Shown piece by piece: positions 1 through 11,215 of a stretch of DNA of 64,000 bases. The stretch is from assembly GCA_014607495.2 (NCBI GenBank), contig CP053165.1, positions 1,978,906 to 2,042,905 of the forward strand, written 5' to 3'. The notes under the pieces are model-generated. The model was given only the letters and a program-made list of their open reading frames with translations, was not told where the DNA came from and did not search any database. This stretch comes from Carposina sasakii (taxonomy: Eukaryota > Arthropoda > Insecta > Lepidoptera > Carposinidae). The position numbers were made by a program, and so were the translations under genes. How positions within the stretch are numbered: position 1 is the stretch's first letter; each line of letters opens with the position of its first letter.

Positions 1-218
1 GTTAGCAATTTAATTACTTCATACTTATTCAAAAGTTCCACTTATATCAGATTCTGAAGTAAGTCATATTTGTAAGTATTTAGATATTTAAAATGCCTAA
101 AATAATTTCCTCATTAGTGGGTGGAAATGAAAATGTGAGCTCGAACACGTTTCTCTAATGAAGTGCTTCTCAGCATGAGTACATGAAATCCTATATTTTG
201 AACGAGCAATTCTTGTTT

Positions 219-430
219 ACATACATACATATATATAATCACGCCTTTATCCCTTACGGGGTAGGCAGAGCACCAAGGGCCGATAGAATCACATGGTGCC
301 ACTTCTGACCAATTTTGAGGGTATAGTTGAGATGTACAAGTTCGGTTAGTAGTAACAGGTAGTCAGCCCATCGCCTACAAAACACCAAGACCCTCTTGTC
401 CCTCTACTGACTTATACAGTATGCCCGGGA
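219..430 (-). mobile_element. Retroposon family A, 5'-truncated copy
   Basis: Read on the minus strand this is a short non-coding retroposon whose 3' end is an ATGT-type microsatellite (ACATACATACAT on the plus strand at the left edge). The diagnostic core on the plus strand is CCCTTACGGGGTAGGCAGAG at 251-270. The same core recurs at about 1130, 12255, 14000, 58365 and 61180. This copy ends near 430 at the CCCGGG motif; copies at 13973-14229 and 60958-61222 continue further 5'. The microsatellite tail suggests target-primed retrotransposition. The parent LINE is not known to me. Confidence 0.7.
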
Positions 431-1111
431 TTTATATTCAAATTAATTTGATTATAGATTACAAATGTTTTACTAAAATAGAATTTAATTCGATAGCATT
501 ATTTTCGAATAAGCTTTGTTTAATCATGAACATATAACATAATTGAAATAAAATAATCCATTGGTTCATGTAAAATTAAAATGCAGTAAATACAATGGGA
601 TCGTTTACGTATTTTTTATTTGTATTTATATCGAAATATAATAAAATAAAAGAAACATTTGCGAAAAAAAAACTTCGCTAGCGTGAAATTTTTTTGGGAT
701 ATAACGATTTCAAAATCACAATTTTAGACCTGACAAAAAACGCTCCATACAAACGCTACCACAATTATTGATGTCACTCTTGTAACTTGTATGCGCGTAA
801 AAAAACTTTTGTTCTGCAGCTATTTTAAATATTGCGTTTATAAATATGGTCACAAAGCAAAAGTTGATGATGCAGGTGGACATGTGATATATGTAATTTT
901 CAATTACTTTCACATTTCAAAAATGGACTTGCCCACTTTAATTTGAAGGCTTATTATATCACTACTTCGTTTGGACATAAATCGTAAATAAATTGTAATT
1001 TTACAGATAGGTATGATTTTGATGATTAAAAATATCATTAAAATTCAACCATAGTAAATATCCCTATTTATTTTTGTTATATTCCTGGATTGGTTTATAC
1101 CGTAACATAAT
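431..1111. other. AT-rich stretch, no feature seen
   Basis: No convincing coding frame, RNA gene or repeat copy seen. Short open frames here have no recognisable protein motif. Confidence 0.5.
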
Positions 1112-1216
1112 AATCACGCCTTTATCCCTTGCGGGGTAGGCAGAGCACCAAGGGCCGATAGACCCACATGGTGCCACTTCTGACCAATTTTGAGGGTATA
1201 GTTGAGATGTACAAGC
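1112..1216 (-). mobile_element. Retroposon family A, fragment
   Basis: Carries the GGGGTAGGCAGAGCACCAAG core and the adjoining GGTGCCACTTCTGACC motif in the same order as the copy at 219-430. It lacks the 5' third of the element. The ATGT tail is only vestigial. Confidence 0.65.
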
Positions 1217-2984
1217 TTATACCGTAAAGCTTTAGCAAAATATTCTAAACACGATAATTGTACAGTGTTCAGAACGAGTACGGCGTCCTTGCTAGCGTTA
1301 TCATTATTTTTTTTTATTTGATTCAGATTCGTCTTTTGTTCTGAACTCAGATTTTTTAAAGGAAATTTATATTTTTTCATATAATTTTCAATACAAGTAA
1401 GTAGAGTTAAAGCCGCATTTTAATTTAAAAGTACATCATCACAACAAAAATACAATCTGTCCCCTAGGTACGAGTATTACAGGTATTGGCGATTTTATAA
1501 TTAATACATTTAATACAAAGAAAACATACCTACCTATTTTTATCACGAAGAGCATTTTTAGCACTTCCTATTTTTTAAATTCAGAAAACATACTTCTTCG
1601 TATCAGTACAAGGTTCATAATAAAATAACAAAATGATGGTATAATTTATAAACAAAGAAAACAACTTAAAACCTCCATTGAAACTCGAATCTGTTGTCAA
1701 AGAAAACTTCGCTATTGTAAAAACATTTCAACATTCGTCACTGGCATCAGACCAAATATAAATATGAACAGAAGGTTCACGTAGGTAAATATACAGGGTG
1801 TTAGAAACTGGGTATAATAAGTAGATGCTGTATTGAAAGCCTATAAGGGAGAATCTATCGACATTTTGGGCTCGAAGCATATACTCGTACATTCCCGAGT
1901 TGTTATGGAATTTCTCCGATTTATCTAGAAAAAAATTACATACGATTTCGAGTCTCAAATTTTGCAACCAATTTTGCATAAGCGAAAGCTATGAAAAAAA
2001 TAACACACCTTCACTGCTCTGACTTTTACAATGATTAATTCTGTTTTAAGTGCTTAAGCTTACCACCATGGCATCCACGGTGAATTAGGTATATACTTTA
2101 TCTAAAAAAAAATCTAAAAATGCGGAAATTAGTTAAATAAACATAAAACCCGACTTTCGCATAATTAAGACTAATACAAATCGAATACCTCTGACGTTCA
2201 AACGTGACAAGCCGTTTTGGCTCAAGAGCATGCTAAAACATAAGTGTACTCGTAAAACACTCCCGCTGGCGTAGTTGGGTAAATACAAGATGTCTTTCGT
2301 TGCCACTGTTCACGAGTATTACACACTCTTTACATTAAAGAAAGTATTTATTAATTTTTTATATTAAAAATGTTTGTTACACACGGCTACGTGCATTTCT
2401 GAAAAAAAAAGCGATCTGATAGCTTCCACGGAAAAAAATGTTCATGATAATGAGGAAAATCTGATATTATACGTACTACTTTATTGAACTTCTTCGAAAA
2501 GCAAATGAACAGAAAATGCACAAATACGTATTTCATCTGAAAGTTAGTATAGGGAACTCTTTGAATAATTACTCTATGCTTCAGTACTGAAACGGCAGTG
2601 AACAGTAATTCTGATGTCCATTAAGAAGTTGGAATTGAGTTACTTTATAAATCGGCTGAAGTCATCCTTTCTGAGGTTTACCGTTTTCTTAATGAGGATC
2701 TCAATACGATTTCGAATTAGATGGATTTATTGCATGTACATAGGTATAATGATATCTTGTTAAATATAACAAGATCCGTGGCTCTAACTTTTGTTATAAT
2801 AATTTTAAGGTTCTTGAATAAATTAGTGCCACATGCCACATTTTTTGGCGAAACTTGTATCTGATGAAATAATGTAACAATAACTTTTTTGTACCACGTT
2901 TTGAGCGAATAAATAAACATTTCATAACATAATTCGTAAGCAGTGCATATCCGCATGTTGAGAATGCTACTGACGCTTACAATA
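1217..2984. other. AT-rich stretch, no gene seen
   Basis: No supported gene. At 1794 there is an isolated ACAGGGTG-type start like that of family M, but no matching right end was found within 1 kb. Confidence 0.45.
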
Positions 2985-3068
2985 GTCCAATGTTTAAGAC
3001 GTTAGACTTGCAGTCGGACGGCGTAGGTTCGATCTCGGACCTGACTACTAAGTTTATTTCATGTATGT
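2985..3068 (+). mobile_element. tRNA-like SINE head (decayed)
   Basis: TTTAAGACGTTAGACTTGC resembles a tRNA-type A box region, and GGTTCGATC at about 3027-3035 resembles a B box. A TTTATTTCATGTA tail follows, like the SINE copies at 6880, 43286 and 46219. The A box is degraded, so it is unlikely to be a functional tRNA gene. Confidence 0.5.
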
Positions 3069-3173
3069 TTTTTTTTAATGGTCGTTTACCTGAGGAGGGT
3101 TGATACTCGTATCAATCAGAATGGAACATATCAATCAATTAATAAATTTTATTTGCACAAAATATGGGTAAGT

Positions 3174-3300
3174 ATGGGCAGGCCACATCTGTCGTAGAAC
3201 CGATGGACGGTGGAGTGAACGGCTTTTCGAATGGAGATCGCGGCTCGGCAAGCGTAGCGTAGATGGACCGATGCACGGCTGGTACTGGATGTTGATGGAA
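3174..3300 (+). pseudogene. RTE-1 reverse transcriptase C-terminal fragment
   Basis: A plus-strand frame gives WAGHICRRTDGRWSERLFEW followed by RLGKRSVD. This matches the tail of an RTE-clade LINE protein also present at 16185 and 53551 (pattern W-A-G-H-I-A-R, then R-I-G-K-R-S-V). The downstream RW-DD motif and the 3' tail are not recognisable. It is an isolated decayed piece of about 45 codons. Confidence 0.6.
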
Positions 3301-3305
3301 CCACT

Positions 3306-4167
3306 GATTAGTACGAGCTGCCGTAAAGCCTACAGGGGCTGAGTTCAACAACTATTTTTATATAACTTACAACGAGTTCTTGAAGTGTTAGCCATTCATA
3401 GTGCAAAGTCCATTACTGAGTTCTATTTTGTGACGACTACAGCTAGAAATTTCGTGTCAAAAGATAATCACTAATTTTCGATACACCTTATATAAAATTA
3501 ACACATATTTCTCATGTCAATATTATTTTTAGTCTATTATCATGTCAATTTTGCTGCCAGAAATAATTATTATATTAATAATTATAATAATTTATATACT
3601 CTTTTTTACATAATAACATAGCCACGTGTATTTGTATACTGTGTTCCATCCTGCGTCAAAAGATTCAACAAATTTTATTAGAACAAGCAGCGGGAATTGT
3701 TTCTTGAAAATATTGGGCATTTCTCAGATAACTCGATCTCCTAAAATTATATTTTTGGTTCTTTATATAACAATATTTTAACAAACTTCTTTATGATAAT
3801 CAAATAATAAGATTAAAATAAACTCACCCTATTCTTTTAAAATTGTCTGTAGATATTAAATGTCTCCTTTCTGCGTTACTGATTGACTATGCCGATATAA
3901 TATTGTAATCCTTTTAAATGATACAAAATAAATTAATCTTGAAAGTTTGAGATTTTCGAGATTGCTTTCGGTTTTCAATTTCATTTGAAATTAAATTTCG
4001 CTATAATAAGAACCCTTGAGCGGAAAGAGTTAACATTTTTAAGGGCCTTTATAGGCAAAATCTTTTTTTCATTATTCGTATTACTGTTTAATTTGGCTTA
4101 TAATGATGAGATTCAGTTCCTTTTACTTTTATTTCTAAAAATCCAGACAAAACTGATATATTATGTC
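3306..4167. other. AT-rich stretch, no feature seen
   Basis: Very AT-rich. No repeat copy or coding frame could be supported. Confidence 0.45.
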
Positions 4168-4321
4168 CCGGGATAAAAGTAGACTTTCTGTTAATCCAGG
4201 GTGTCAGCTAACTCCATACCAAATTTTATTAAAATCGCTCCTGCTGTTTTTACGTGAAAGAGAACTTCCATCCATCCATCCGCACTTATAAACTTTCACG
4301 TTTATAATAATATTAGTAGGA
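4168..4321 (-). mobile_element. Helitron 5' portion (3' end missing)
   Basis: On the minus strand it begins TCCTACTAATATTATTATAA, the usual start of lepidopteran non-autonomous Helitrons, and the preceding minus-strand base is A as expected for insertion between A and T. It matches the body of the complete copy at 21726-21953 (TTTTAATAAAATTT and GTTAGCTGACAC). The CTAG 3' end is absent. Confidence 0.65.
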
Positions 4322-4449
4322 TGGGTACAACTTGCCGAGTATTTGTAGCTTTATATAGTTTACTTATACATAAAGATATACACACGGCTCCTGAAATAGG
4401 GAAGCCAGAACAGCAGTATGATATGAGATCCCATAGTCCCGTTTAGAAT

Positions 4450-4573
4450 AGCGACCTGGCAAGGTCGCGAGCGTCGGTTGGATGCAGTCTGCTTCCGACC
4501 GGTCGGAGTGGAGGTTGTTGGGGGAGGCCTATGTCCAACAGTGGACGTCTCAGGGTTGTAAATGATGATGATA
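4450..4573 (+). mobile_element. RTE-1 LINE 3' end
   Basis: Encodes the last residues of the RTE-1 protein (GWMQ-A-SDRSEWRLLGEAYVQ-like, recognisable through GACCGGTCGGAGTGGAGG) and ends in AAATGATGATGATA. The (ATG)n tail with 5' truncation is typical of RTE insertions. Confidence 0.75.
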
Positions 4574-4685
4574 GGTAGTATGAATCTTTTTAAACCATGT
4601 GCGAACGAGCTTAAGGTTATACTAAACTATAATATTGGAATGTCTTACCGGGCGGATTAGTTGGTATATAGCGTTCGGATACCGT

Positions 4686-4909
4686 GGCCCTGACAATCCG
4701 ACAAGTCGACATATTATATCAAAAGTGATAAGTCGACAATTTTTCTGTTTTATAAAGCTGACACAATTGTCAGGGTAGAAAATTGACGATTTGACCTGTC
4801 GATTTGTGACATAATTGTCAACAACAGCTGCAGCGCGACAATCTTAAAATTTTATCACTTTTTGACATATACGAGTATGTCGACTTGTCGGGTTTATAAA
4901 ACAGGGCCC
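4686..4909. mobile_element. MITE with imperfect terminal inverted repeats
   Basis: The ends GGCCCTG and CAGGGCC are inverted. Just inside, CGACAAGTCGACATA on the left faces TATGTCGACTTGTCG on the right, followed by matching AAAAGTGATAA and TTATCACTTTT. Length is 224 bp with no coding capacity. The right arm has a short insertion relative to the left. Superfamily not assigned. Confidence 0.65.
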
Positions 4910-4951
4910 TTGTTATGGTTGTTGACTCAGTAATACGAGTATAGACACTAA

Positions 4952-5098
4952 GGTCGATTCTGACTGTCACATTTAAGCCTAAACGTAAAATTAGTCCTAC
5001 CTATCCCCTTTCTCTCACAGCAATTTATGTTTATAATGGAAAGGGATAGACCTGACTAAGATTAAACTTACATTTAAGAATGACGGTCAGAATCGACC
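4952..5098. mobile_element. Short foldback MITE
   Basis: Left arm GGTCGATTCTGACTGTCA pairs with right arm TGACGGTCAGAATCGACC with one mismatch. Pairing continues inward with gaps to CTATCCCCTTTC and GAAAGGGATAG. About 147 bp, almost all arm, non-coding. It lies 42 bp from the preceding MITE. Confidence 0.65.
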
Positions 5099-5485
5099 AC
5101 ACGGTACCTAAACTGTATACAAGTTTTATTTTCGCTTATAGATTGTAAAATCCGTTTCTATCTCAGTAGCGTTTGGTGAATCGAAATCCCAATTCCTGGC
5201 TTACAATTTCTTAAAATAAATTACAAAAATCGACAGAAATTATTGAAATGTTATATTTATTTTCTTTCTAAAGTAAGGTTTCAAATATTATTATGCGGAA
5301 AAAGCTTAATGTTCACAAAAAGCGTGACAAACAAAGCAATAATAAATCATCTATTATTAAGAGGAAAATTTGATGCAGGTACGGAATGAAACGCGGATAT
5401 AAAAAAAGACAAGGAACGTGCAAAATAATTTATAAGTTAAACTAGTGGACGTCCGCGATTCCGGCCACGTGAATTGCAGAATAAA
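5099..5485. other. No feature seen
   Basis: AT-rich; neither a gene nor a repeat was recognised. Confidence 0.4.
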
Positions 5486-5684
5486 GGCTCGAGCAGACCG
5501 GATGCGCGTGCGTGCACGTACCGCTGAGTTGTAAAGTATGGAACTGTATAGGCACGGGCAAACCGCATGCGTATGCGTAGACGTAAGCATAGACGTCAAG
5601 CGGTGACAGTTCCATACATTAAAGTCAGAGATACGTGTACGTCTACGCTTACGTGCACGCATACGCATCCGGTGTGCACGAGCC
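5486..5684. mobile_element. Foldback MITE with GC-rich arms
   Basis: GGCTCGAGCAGACCGGATGC at the left pairs with GCATCCGGTGTGCACGAGCC at the right with a few mismatches. An inner pair TATGGAACTGT / ACAGTTCCATA repeats the symmetry. The arms contain alternating purine-pyrimidine runs such as GCGCGTGCGTGCACGTA. The apparent 134-aa minus frame across it is arginine-rich low complexity caused by these repeats, not a gene. Confidence 0.65.
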
Positions 5685-6846
5685 ATAAACCAAATGTCGG
5701 AATTGTTCGGGTTAAAAAGTAGCCTATGTCCTTTCTCATGCTCTAGACTATCTGTGTACAAAATTTCATTTAAATCAGTTCAGAAGAGTAGTCGTAAAAC
5801 AAAAAAACAGACTGTGTAATATTAATAGTAGAGTATGGTGTAAAATATTCCTAACCTGGCCCATCCGCTGTTTTTTTTTCTTCAGTAAATATCCGTCACA
5901 TCTAGATTAACTAATGATTCATGGCAGGACCTTTATGCTAATATCATGAAATCTAACTGGAAACTTTCTTAATAATGTCATTTTAAACTTATTCTGTGAA
6001 ACGACTGAAACGCGCCATTCAATTTTCAAGCCTATATTTTTTCTAAATAATTATATTTTGCTATCATTAAAATTACGTCTCATTTTAATATAGTTGTAAT
6101 AGAATTATGTATTAAATGGAATCATTTTAATACTTATGATATATGTATAAGGTGTTTTTAAAATTAGTTATTTGCTTTTGACACACTAGGTCAGTAAAAA
6201 GAAACAATTTTCACTATTTAGTTAGTAATGTGTCAAATATACACTTTAAACATGCTGTAACACTCTGATGATAATGTGTACATTATCTAAGGAACCCAAT
6301 CTGGTTCAGAATTTTGAATTGTACTTAATATTGTACCTTAACTAGATTTAGTTTTGTTTTATGTACCATATTTTCTTAATAAATAAAAATGCATTTTCTA
6401 TTCAGCTGATGTATTCCAAAGCTACGCATCAACACAGGACTTTTTCTTTACATTTAAGGTACGTAGATTTTTAAATGCATGTATTTACCTGTCAACATTT
6501 AACTATCAACATGTAGTTTTTTTGGAATACGGATAATATTCTCATTTATTGGGTAAAAAAATTAATTCGCAATGTCGAAGTAAGTGGAAGCCATTCCGTA
6601 TCCTTCGTCAAGTTATACCATCAATCTTGGGCACAAAGTGGGACAGTTTTACCGACCAATTCATTCCGTGCTAATTAGTTTGAATATACGAAGCTAACTC
6701 TAGATATATAGGAGTTGAAATAAGATAGCCTATGTTTCATATGTACGTAGATTGATTGTAAAATAATGCTTACTTCCGCGTTCCAAATGGTGATTATGCA
6801 AATAATAGCGTAATGTCCTAGTCGTGGGTGTCGTTTTACGATATTC
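5685..6846. other. AT-rich stretch, no feature seen
   Basis: No gene, tRNA or repeat copy that I can support. Confidence 0.4.
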
Positions 6847-7240
6847 AGAGGTTCCCAAACCTTTTTCTTTGTTTATATAAGTGATAGCCTAATGGATAAT
6901 ATGGCGCACCTTTCGAACGGAAGGCGTAAGTTTGGTTCCAGTCACTGGTCTCTACAACTAAATTTATTTAATGTGCGAATCTAAGATACTAAAATCGTCA
7001 CTTATCTGATCTTGTACATCAAAGCCCGCAATAGTTAACGTGGCTCTAGTATCTCCATTGCGATTCTCTGGCTACACTAGAACAAAGGCGAGTGTATGTG
7101 TAGTGAGATATCTCTTTTGCGATTACTTGGCTATCCTATTTTGGGAACAAAGCCTAGTATAGGCATGTGTTCTGTGAGGTAGCTCTCTACGCAACAAAGT
7201 AAATGAACAGTAAACGTAAAAAAAGGTTTGGGATGAGGTG
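6847..7240. mobile_element. Possible hAT-type MITE, interrupted by a SINE
   Basis: Left end CAGAGGTTCCCAAACCTTTT is a classic hAT-like terminus. Near 7225 AAAAAAAGGTTTGGGATGAGG is its approximate inverse. No 8-bp target duplication is visible, so the pairing of these two ends is tentative. Confidence 0.4.
6880..6977 (+). mobile_element. tRNA-derived SINE head
   Basis: GTGATAGCCTAATGGATAA (A-box region) and GTAAGTTTGGTTCCAGTCAC (decayed B-box region) are followed by AATTTATTTAATGTGCG. The order matches the cleaner copies at 43286 and 46219. It lies inside the putative hAT MITE. Confidence 0.6.
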
Positions 7241-7787
7241 AACAAGTGTATTTTGAAACGTCACACGTCTTTAGTAAACGTCACATTATGTTGAATGATG
7301 AATGGCTTTGTGTTATGAAGCCCTTATGTTTGACCTACTTTGTCATAAAATAAGGTATAATATCGCGGTTTTTAGGATTGCGAGCCTCAAAAAGGAAACC
7401 GGAACTGGTTTCATTTCTTGTCTATTTCTTACAAATGACTATTGAGGGATCGCCCGCCACCGGGCCCTATACCCTCCGCTGACCCTCGGATCTGCCTACT
7501 CATGATCACGAACACAAGACACTACAGTCGCAACGAGAAGCCAGATCCAAGCACCTAGCATGCAACCATAAATACATAGCTGCTAATCCGAAAACCAATT
7601 AAAATTTTAATCGACATATGTTTCGCCAACACCCGTGGCATCATCAGGATTAGTTTTCCATGTTAGTTCTATCTACCGAACCAACTAACCAATTCAATAT
7701 CTTACAAATGAGTCTTTAAACATGTAGAAGTCTCCAAATAGAATACAGACAGAAGACATTTCCTTCTTTGTATGTCTTTGTAAGACT
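7241..7787. other. No gene seen
   Basis: Mixed composition with a more GC-rich patch at 7440-7560. At 7611-7660 a phrase with ATGTTTCGCC and CATCATCAGGAT looks repeat-derived, but I found no second copy here. Confidence 0.4.
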
Positions 7788-7895
7788 TAAAGAGGGCGGC
7801 TGGTAGTGACTGGATGGTAAAAACGGGAGATCGAGCCGTATGGCGTGCTTTGGGGGAGGCCTACGTACAGCAGTGGACTGCAACAGACTGACGAG
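7788..7895 (+). mobile_element. RTE-like LINE 3' tail
   Basis: Contains GGCGGCTGGTAGTGACTGG and GGGGGAGGCCTACGTACAGC, then CAGTGGACTGCAACAGACTG. This is the same 3' region seen reversed at 9026-9190. The tail has decayed from ATGATG to GACGAGAG. Confidence 0.65.
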
Positions 7896-8589
7896 AGAAT
7901 GTCCGTAGGCAATGAGATAGAACTTATCATTGATCTTTCATATCTGGCTATGCTAAACGTAGCAGTATCACGATACTGCTGTGCAATTTTTCTAGTTTGT
8001 ATGAACATTTTTCTTTTATCTTGTAAGTTATATTTCTTGTGTATGTGCAATAAAGAATAAAGAACATTTCTGTACTGTTTGATAATTTCCATATTACATA
8101 TTATCTAGAAAAATAAAGATGTGAATGTAAGCCTCAAATAAATTTTCCAGATAGGTTCTCTCTTTAATGAGCTATTTAAATAGCTTTTTATATAATATAC
8201 TCCTTGTGTTATACCCTTTATAGAATTCTTGAAGGAATCGTGAATATTGCGAGGTTTTTGTTTCCAAATATATGAAGCAAACGCTATCATATGAAACCAT
8301 AGGTTAGCTTACTACAATCCTGATTAAAGTACAAAATAAATAGTACAAGGGCGAGCTTCGCCGATTCTCCAGAGGAGATTTCCTCCAGCAAACCATTAAG
8401 CACAGAGAAAATGTTAAATTTTTGTAGACCTTTTTAAGATGTACAACACTCGTATAGTGGTACATTATTTTGATATTTTTTCATTTCCGCATTTGACATG
8501 TGAGCGCAAAATATGTGCTTATTTATGACATCACATTAGAAACCTCAAAATTTATTAGTGTTTCTCTACTATATTATGCATGTATTATA
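7896..8589. other. No gene seen
   Basis: AT-rich. CAATAAAGAATAAAGAA at about 8047-8063 resembles the end of a LINE 3' UTR, but no flanking match supports it. Confidence 0.4.
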
Positions 8590-8706
8590 AATATAAAAAT
8601 AGTCCCAAGAACTGCTCTATCTATAAAAAAAAAAACACATCAAAATCGTACATAGGGACAGACAGACAGCGGGAAGCGAATTTGTTTTATAACATATAGT
8701 GATAAA
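8590..8706. repeat. Dispersed repeat with GACAGACAGACAGCGGGAAG
   Basis: The phrase GGGACAGACAGACAGCGGGA followed by TTTGTTTTATA recurs at about 45630 and 59495, each time preceded by AAAATC(C)GT and TAGTTTTTAAGATC-like sequence. It is an interspersed non-coding repeat of unknown class. Confidence 0.55.
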
Positions 8707-9025
8707 AGGAAAATCACAAAGTTATGTCATCCAATATCTTCGCAGCATAAATTGATCCTGTCTGATACAAACATCATACCCGGCGTGATTCCCCAGAACA
8801 TGATTGATGAGTTGCAAATAAATTAGCTTTTGTACTTCGCCTGGACTCGGCGAGGCTTTTGTTTGTGTTCTCATTTGACGTCACTCTGTTCAGGATGCCG
8901 CATTTTGAATGTCATCTTCGTTTTGTAAAGAAATTAGTACCAAGGAAAAAAATGGTGATTTACCGCAAAGGAAGCTAATTTGTGCTGATCCAGGGTGTCA
9001 GGGATACATCTTCTACATCTCCATT

Positions 9026-9190
9026 CGTCGTCAGCCTATTGCAGTCCACTGCTGGACGTAGGCCTCCCCCAGAGCACGTCACATGGCTCGATCTCCCGTT
9101 TTACCATCCAGTCACTACCAGCCGCCTTCTTTAAGTCATCGGTCCATCTGGTCGGAGGGCGTACAATGCTACTTTTACCGAGGCGCGGTA
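9026..9190 (-). pseudogene. RTE-like reverse transcriptase C-terminal end
   Basis: The minus strand encodes PRLGKSSIVRPPTRWTDDLK, then KAAGSDWMVKREIEPCDVLW and a GRP-S-GLQ ending at the CAGTGGACTGCAATAGGCTG tail. The RPPTRWTDDL-K-AG-W block is the conserved C-terminal signature of RTE-like LINE proteins. The R-W-LGEAYVQQ segment has diverged. Residues upstream in the same frame come from a family D repeat, not from the LINE. Confidence 0.7.
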
Positions 9191-9194
9191 AGAA

Positions 9195-9445
9195 AAGTCG
9201 ACGAAGGAACTTAGGGTGTTCTCTCAGACAATTAGCTGGCAACTTGTCACTAAATTTTATACATCTGACCCCACTAACTAAAAAAAAACTCTTAAAATCC
9301 CTTTCGTTATTTTGGATATCCGCGAGATGGGCGGAGTGTACAACCGCTTCCGACCGGTCGGATGACAACATCAGTGATAAAGTTACGAAGGAACGTAGGG
9401 GTGTGCTGGCAACTTGTCATCATTTCACCTCAGAGAACGCCATCA
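9195..9445. repeat. Family D repeat fragments
   Basis: CGAAGGAACTTAGGGTGTTC followed by TTAGCTGGCAACTTGTCAC is the family D module seen at 28065, 34525 and 57700. A second partial copy with CTGGCAACTTGTCATC lies at about 9400-9430. Confidence 0.5.
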
Positions 9446-9650
9446 GTGATGTTATGTTGACGATAGGTTACAACCTGAACAAATAAACTGGCTGTGGCAA
9501 ACCTACGGACGGACGGACAGACATGACTTATCTCGACTGAAATTAGACGTCCTGTTTTTTTCCAATTTAGCGAATTAAATGTTCTGTTATTTGCCATTTT
9601 GACTACGGAACCCTAAACACTATAAAGTTTTATCCTACATCTGTCATATA

Positions 9651-10033
9651 CAGGGTGTTTTTTTGTGGCCACCTTTAACGAAGGGTGCGTACTCTATACA
9701 TAAAATAAAGTAAGTTTATGCCAAAAAAAAATGCTGGGATTTTTTTTTTTTAAAAAAAATATTTAATTACTTGATCTGGCGAAATTTATAGTGTCTAGTG
9801 TTTATGCTAGTTTATTTATAGACATATATTAATTATTTCTCGTGAAAAAAACTTGCTACGTGCGTTTATGTGCATTTATCGTATGCAGAAAAACGCAGTC
9901 TATTTACTCAACTTTGGACCCTAATATTTTGGAAACCACACACTTCCCAGGTATGCTTCCATGGAGAAAAATGATCGTGATGATGAGGAGATTCCGTAGT
10001 TTTCGGGAACGTTGACGACCAAAAATCACCCTG
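9651..10033 (+). mobile_element. MITE family M, full-length copy
   Basis: Bounded by CAGGGTG at 9651 and CACCCTG at 10033, with TA on both sides, consistent with a TA target duplication. Internal landmarks are GAAGGGTGCGTACTCTATAC, a (T)n block, GATCTGGCGAAATTTATAGTG, CAACTTTGGACCCTAATATT and CGTTGACGACCAAAAATCAC. Family M has four other near-complete or partial copies of the same core in this window. Non-coding, 383 bp. Confidence 0.8.
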
Positions 10034-10192
10034 TATATGAAATATAAAGCAAAAAGCAAGTCATAAGTTCCCATACAATCTAGTGACAACAATAGATAAA
10101 GGCTTCTCGACAATGGAAATCATTTATACCTACTTTCATTGTAATACAGTCTACGGGAATATGCGTACTTTGAACATGGCTATTAATGTTTT

Positions 10193-10272
10193 CATCATCA
10201 TCATCATTTACAGCCCTGGGAAGTCCACTGTTGAGGCCTATGCCTCCCCCAACAACCTCCACTCCGACCAGT
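10193..10272 (-). mobile_element. RTE-1 LINE 3' end, short
   Basis: CATCATCATCATCATTTACA then GCCTCCCCCAACAACCTCCA: the reverse complement of the RTE-1 tail. Only the last 80 bp remain. Confidence 0.7.
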
Positions 10273-10404
10273 GGTTTCATATACTTTAATAATTAATTGT
10301 CATAATTAGTTAAGTAGAATGCTTAAAGTTCTCCATAAATGGGTTACTTTTTAATAGGTAATTTATATTTAAAAATTATTAATAAAGAAAATGGAAAAAA
10401 TTCT

Positions 10405-10473
10405 TCACCCGAGTGGGAATCGAACCCACGACCACTGCAAACCGTGCCAGTCTAACCACTAAGCTACCGGGTC
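10405..10473 (-). mobile_element. tRNA-like sequence, probably a SINE head
   Basis: On the minus strand it begins GACCCGGTAGCTTAGTGGTT, a good A box, and has GTGGGTTCGATTCCCACTC, an almost ideal B box with T-arm pairing. The ends pair as ACCCG/CGGGT. The length is tRNA-like, but no clean anticodon stem is seen and related copies occur at 11156 and 12030, so a SINE head or tRNA pseudogene is more likely than a functional gene. Confidence 0.55.
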
Positions 10474-11155
10474 AATTATATGTTATATAACAGTTAGGAA
10501 GGGTCGGATGGAGATCTAAAAGATCTCACCGGACTCCAATCAAATTGGTGAAATTCTAGAGAAAGGTAAGGTCAGATCCCACAGTCAAACGGCGCAAGCA
10601 GTTTTGTGGGACGTTGTACCTAATTTTAAGTTCTAGAATATTTAAAGAATAATAAAGTGAATCGTTAACCGACGAGAGTGCATGAAGAATATCATGAAAG
10701 TAGATGAACCGAAAGAGGTGTGTCAGGACCGTAGTAAGTGGAGATGGAAACACGGAGAAAAAGCGAGTATGAACATAAAACTTAGTAAGGTCTATAAATG
10801 ATAAGCACTCTGCTGTAAACTAGCCGGCTTTGTAAATAATATCTTATTTACTTATATTTTAAGCGTACCCTAGTGGCCCTCTTTTATTTTTGTGTCTCTT
10901 ATAGACGATTTCTCTTCCGTTCGATCAGGCGAAAAAATAGTGGCCAGTTTTCGTTTTGCTTGGGTATTCTTTGTCCTATAGAAATTTTGTTATTACTTTT
11001 TTGTAGCAAAAATCGTTGTATTAAAATAAAAGTACACCAGATAAAAACTTTTGCTGGAGTCAGACCTCCAACGATAGAGTAGTGAAAATAGTTTTATTTT
11101 TACACGTAATAAAAATATAGACACAGACAGACAAAAATTCTAAAACATAACGTTG
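10474..11155. other. No gene seen
   Basis: No recognisable coding or repeat signal. AGATCTAAAAGATCT at about 10513 is a small local palindrome. Confidence 0.4.
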
Positions 11156-11215
11156 CTCTCAAGTGGGAATCGAACCCAGGACCTGCAAACCGTTATAACC
11201 ACTAAGCCACCGGTA
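11156..11215 (-). mobile_element. tRNA-like SINE head (shorter copy)
   Basis: On the minus strand TGGCTTAGTGGTTATAACGG and GGGTTCGATTCCCACTTG correspond to the A and B boxes of the copy at 10405. The interval between them is shortened, so it cannot fold as a normal tRNA. Confidence 0.5.

Noticed and set aside
1794..2020. Another family M MITE starting with CAGGGTG
   Set aside because: No matching right end and the interior does not resemble the other copies.
5357..5761. 134-aa minus-strand open frame rich in arginine
   Set aside because: It spans a foldback MITE with GC-rich arms. The arginines come from the inverted-repeat words, and there is no domain-like pattern.
9036..9371. 111-aa minus-strand open frame as a single gene
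   Set aside because: Only the C-terminal half is RTE-like; the N-terminal half comes from a family D repeat. It is a chance fusion of repeats.
8995..9486. 163-aa plus-strand open frame
   Set aside because: It is the antisense of an RTE remnant plus family D sequence. No protein motif was seen in this frame.
10405..10473. Functional tRNA gene on the minus strand
   Set aside because: The A and B boxes are good, but no clean anticodon stem is visible and related copies occur nearby at 11156 and 12030, which favours a SINE or tRNA pseudogene.
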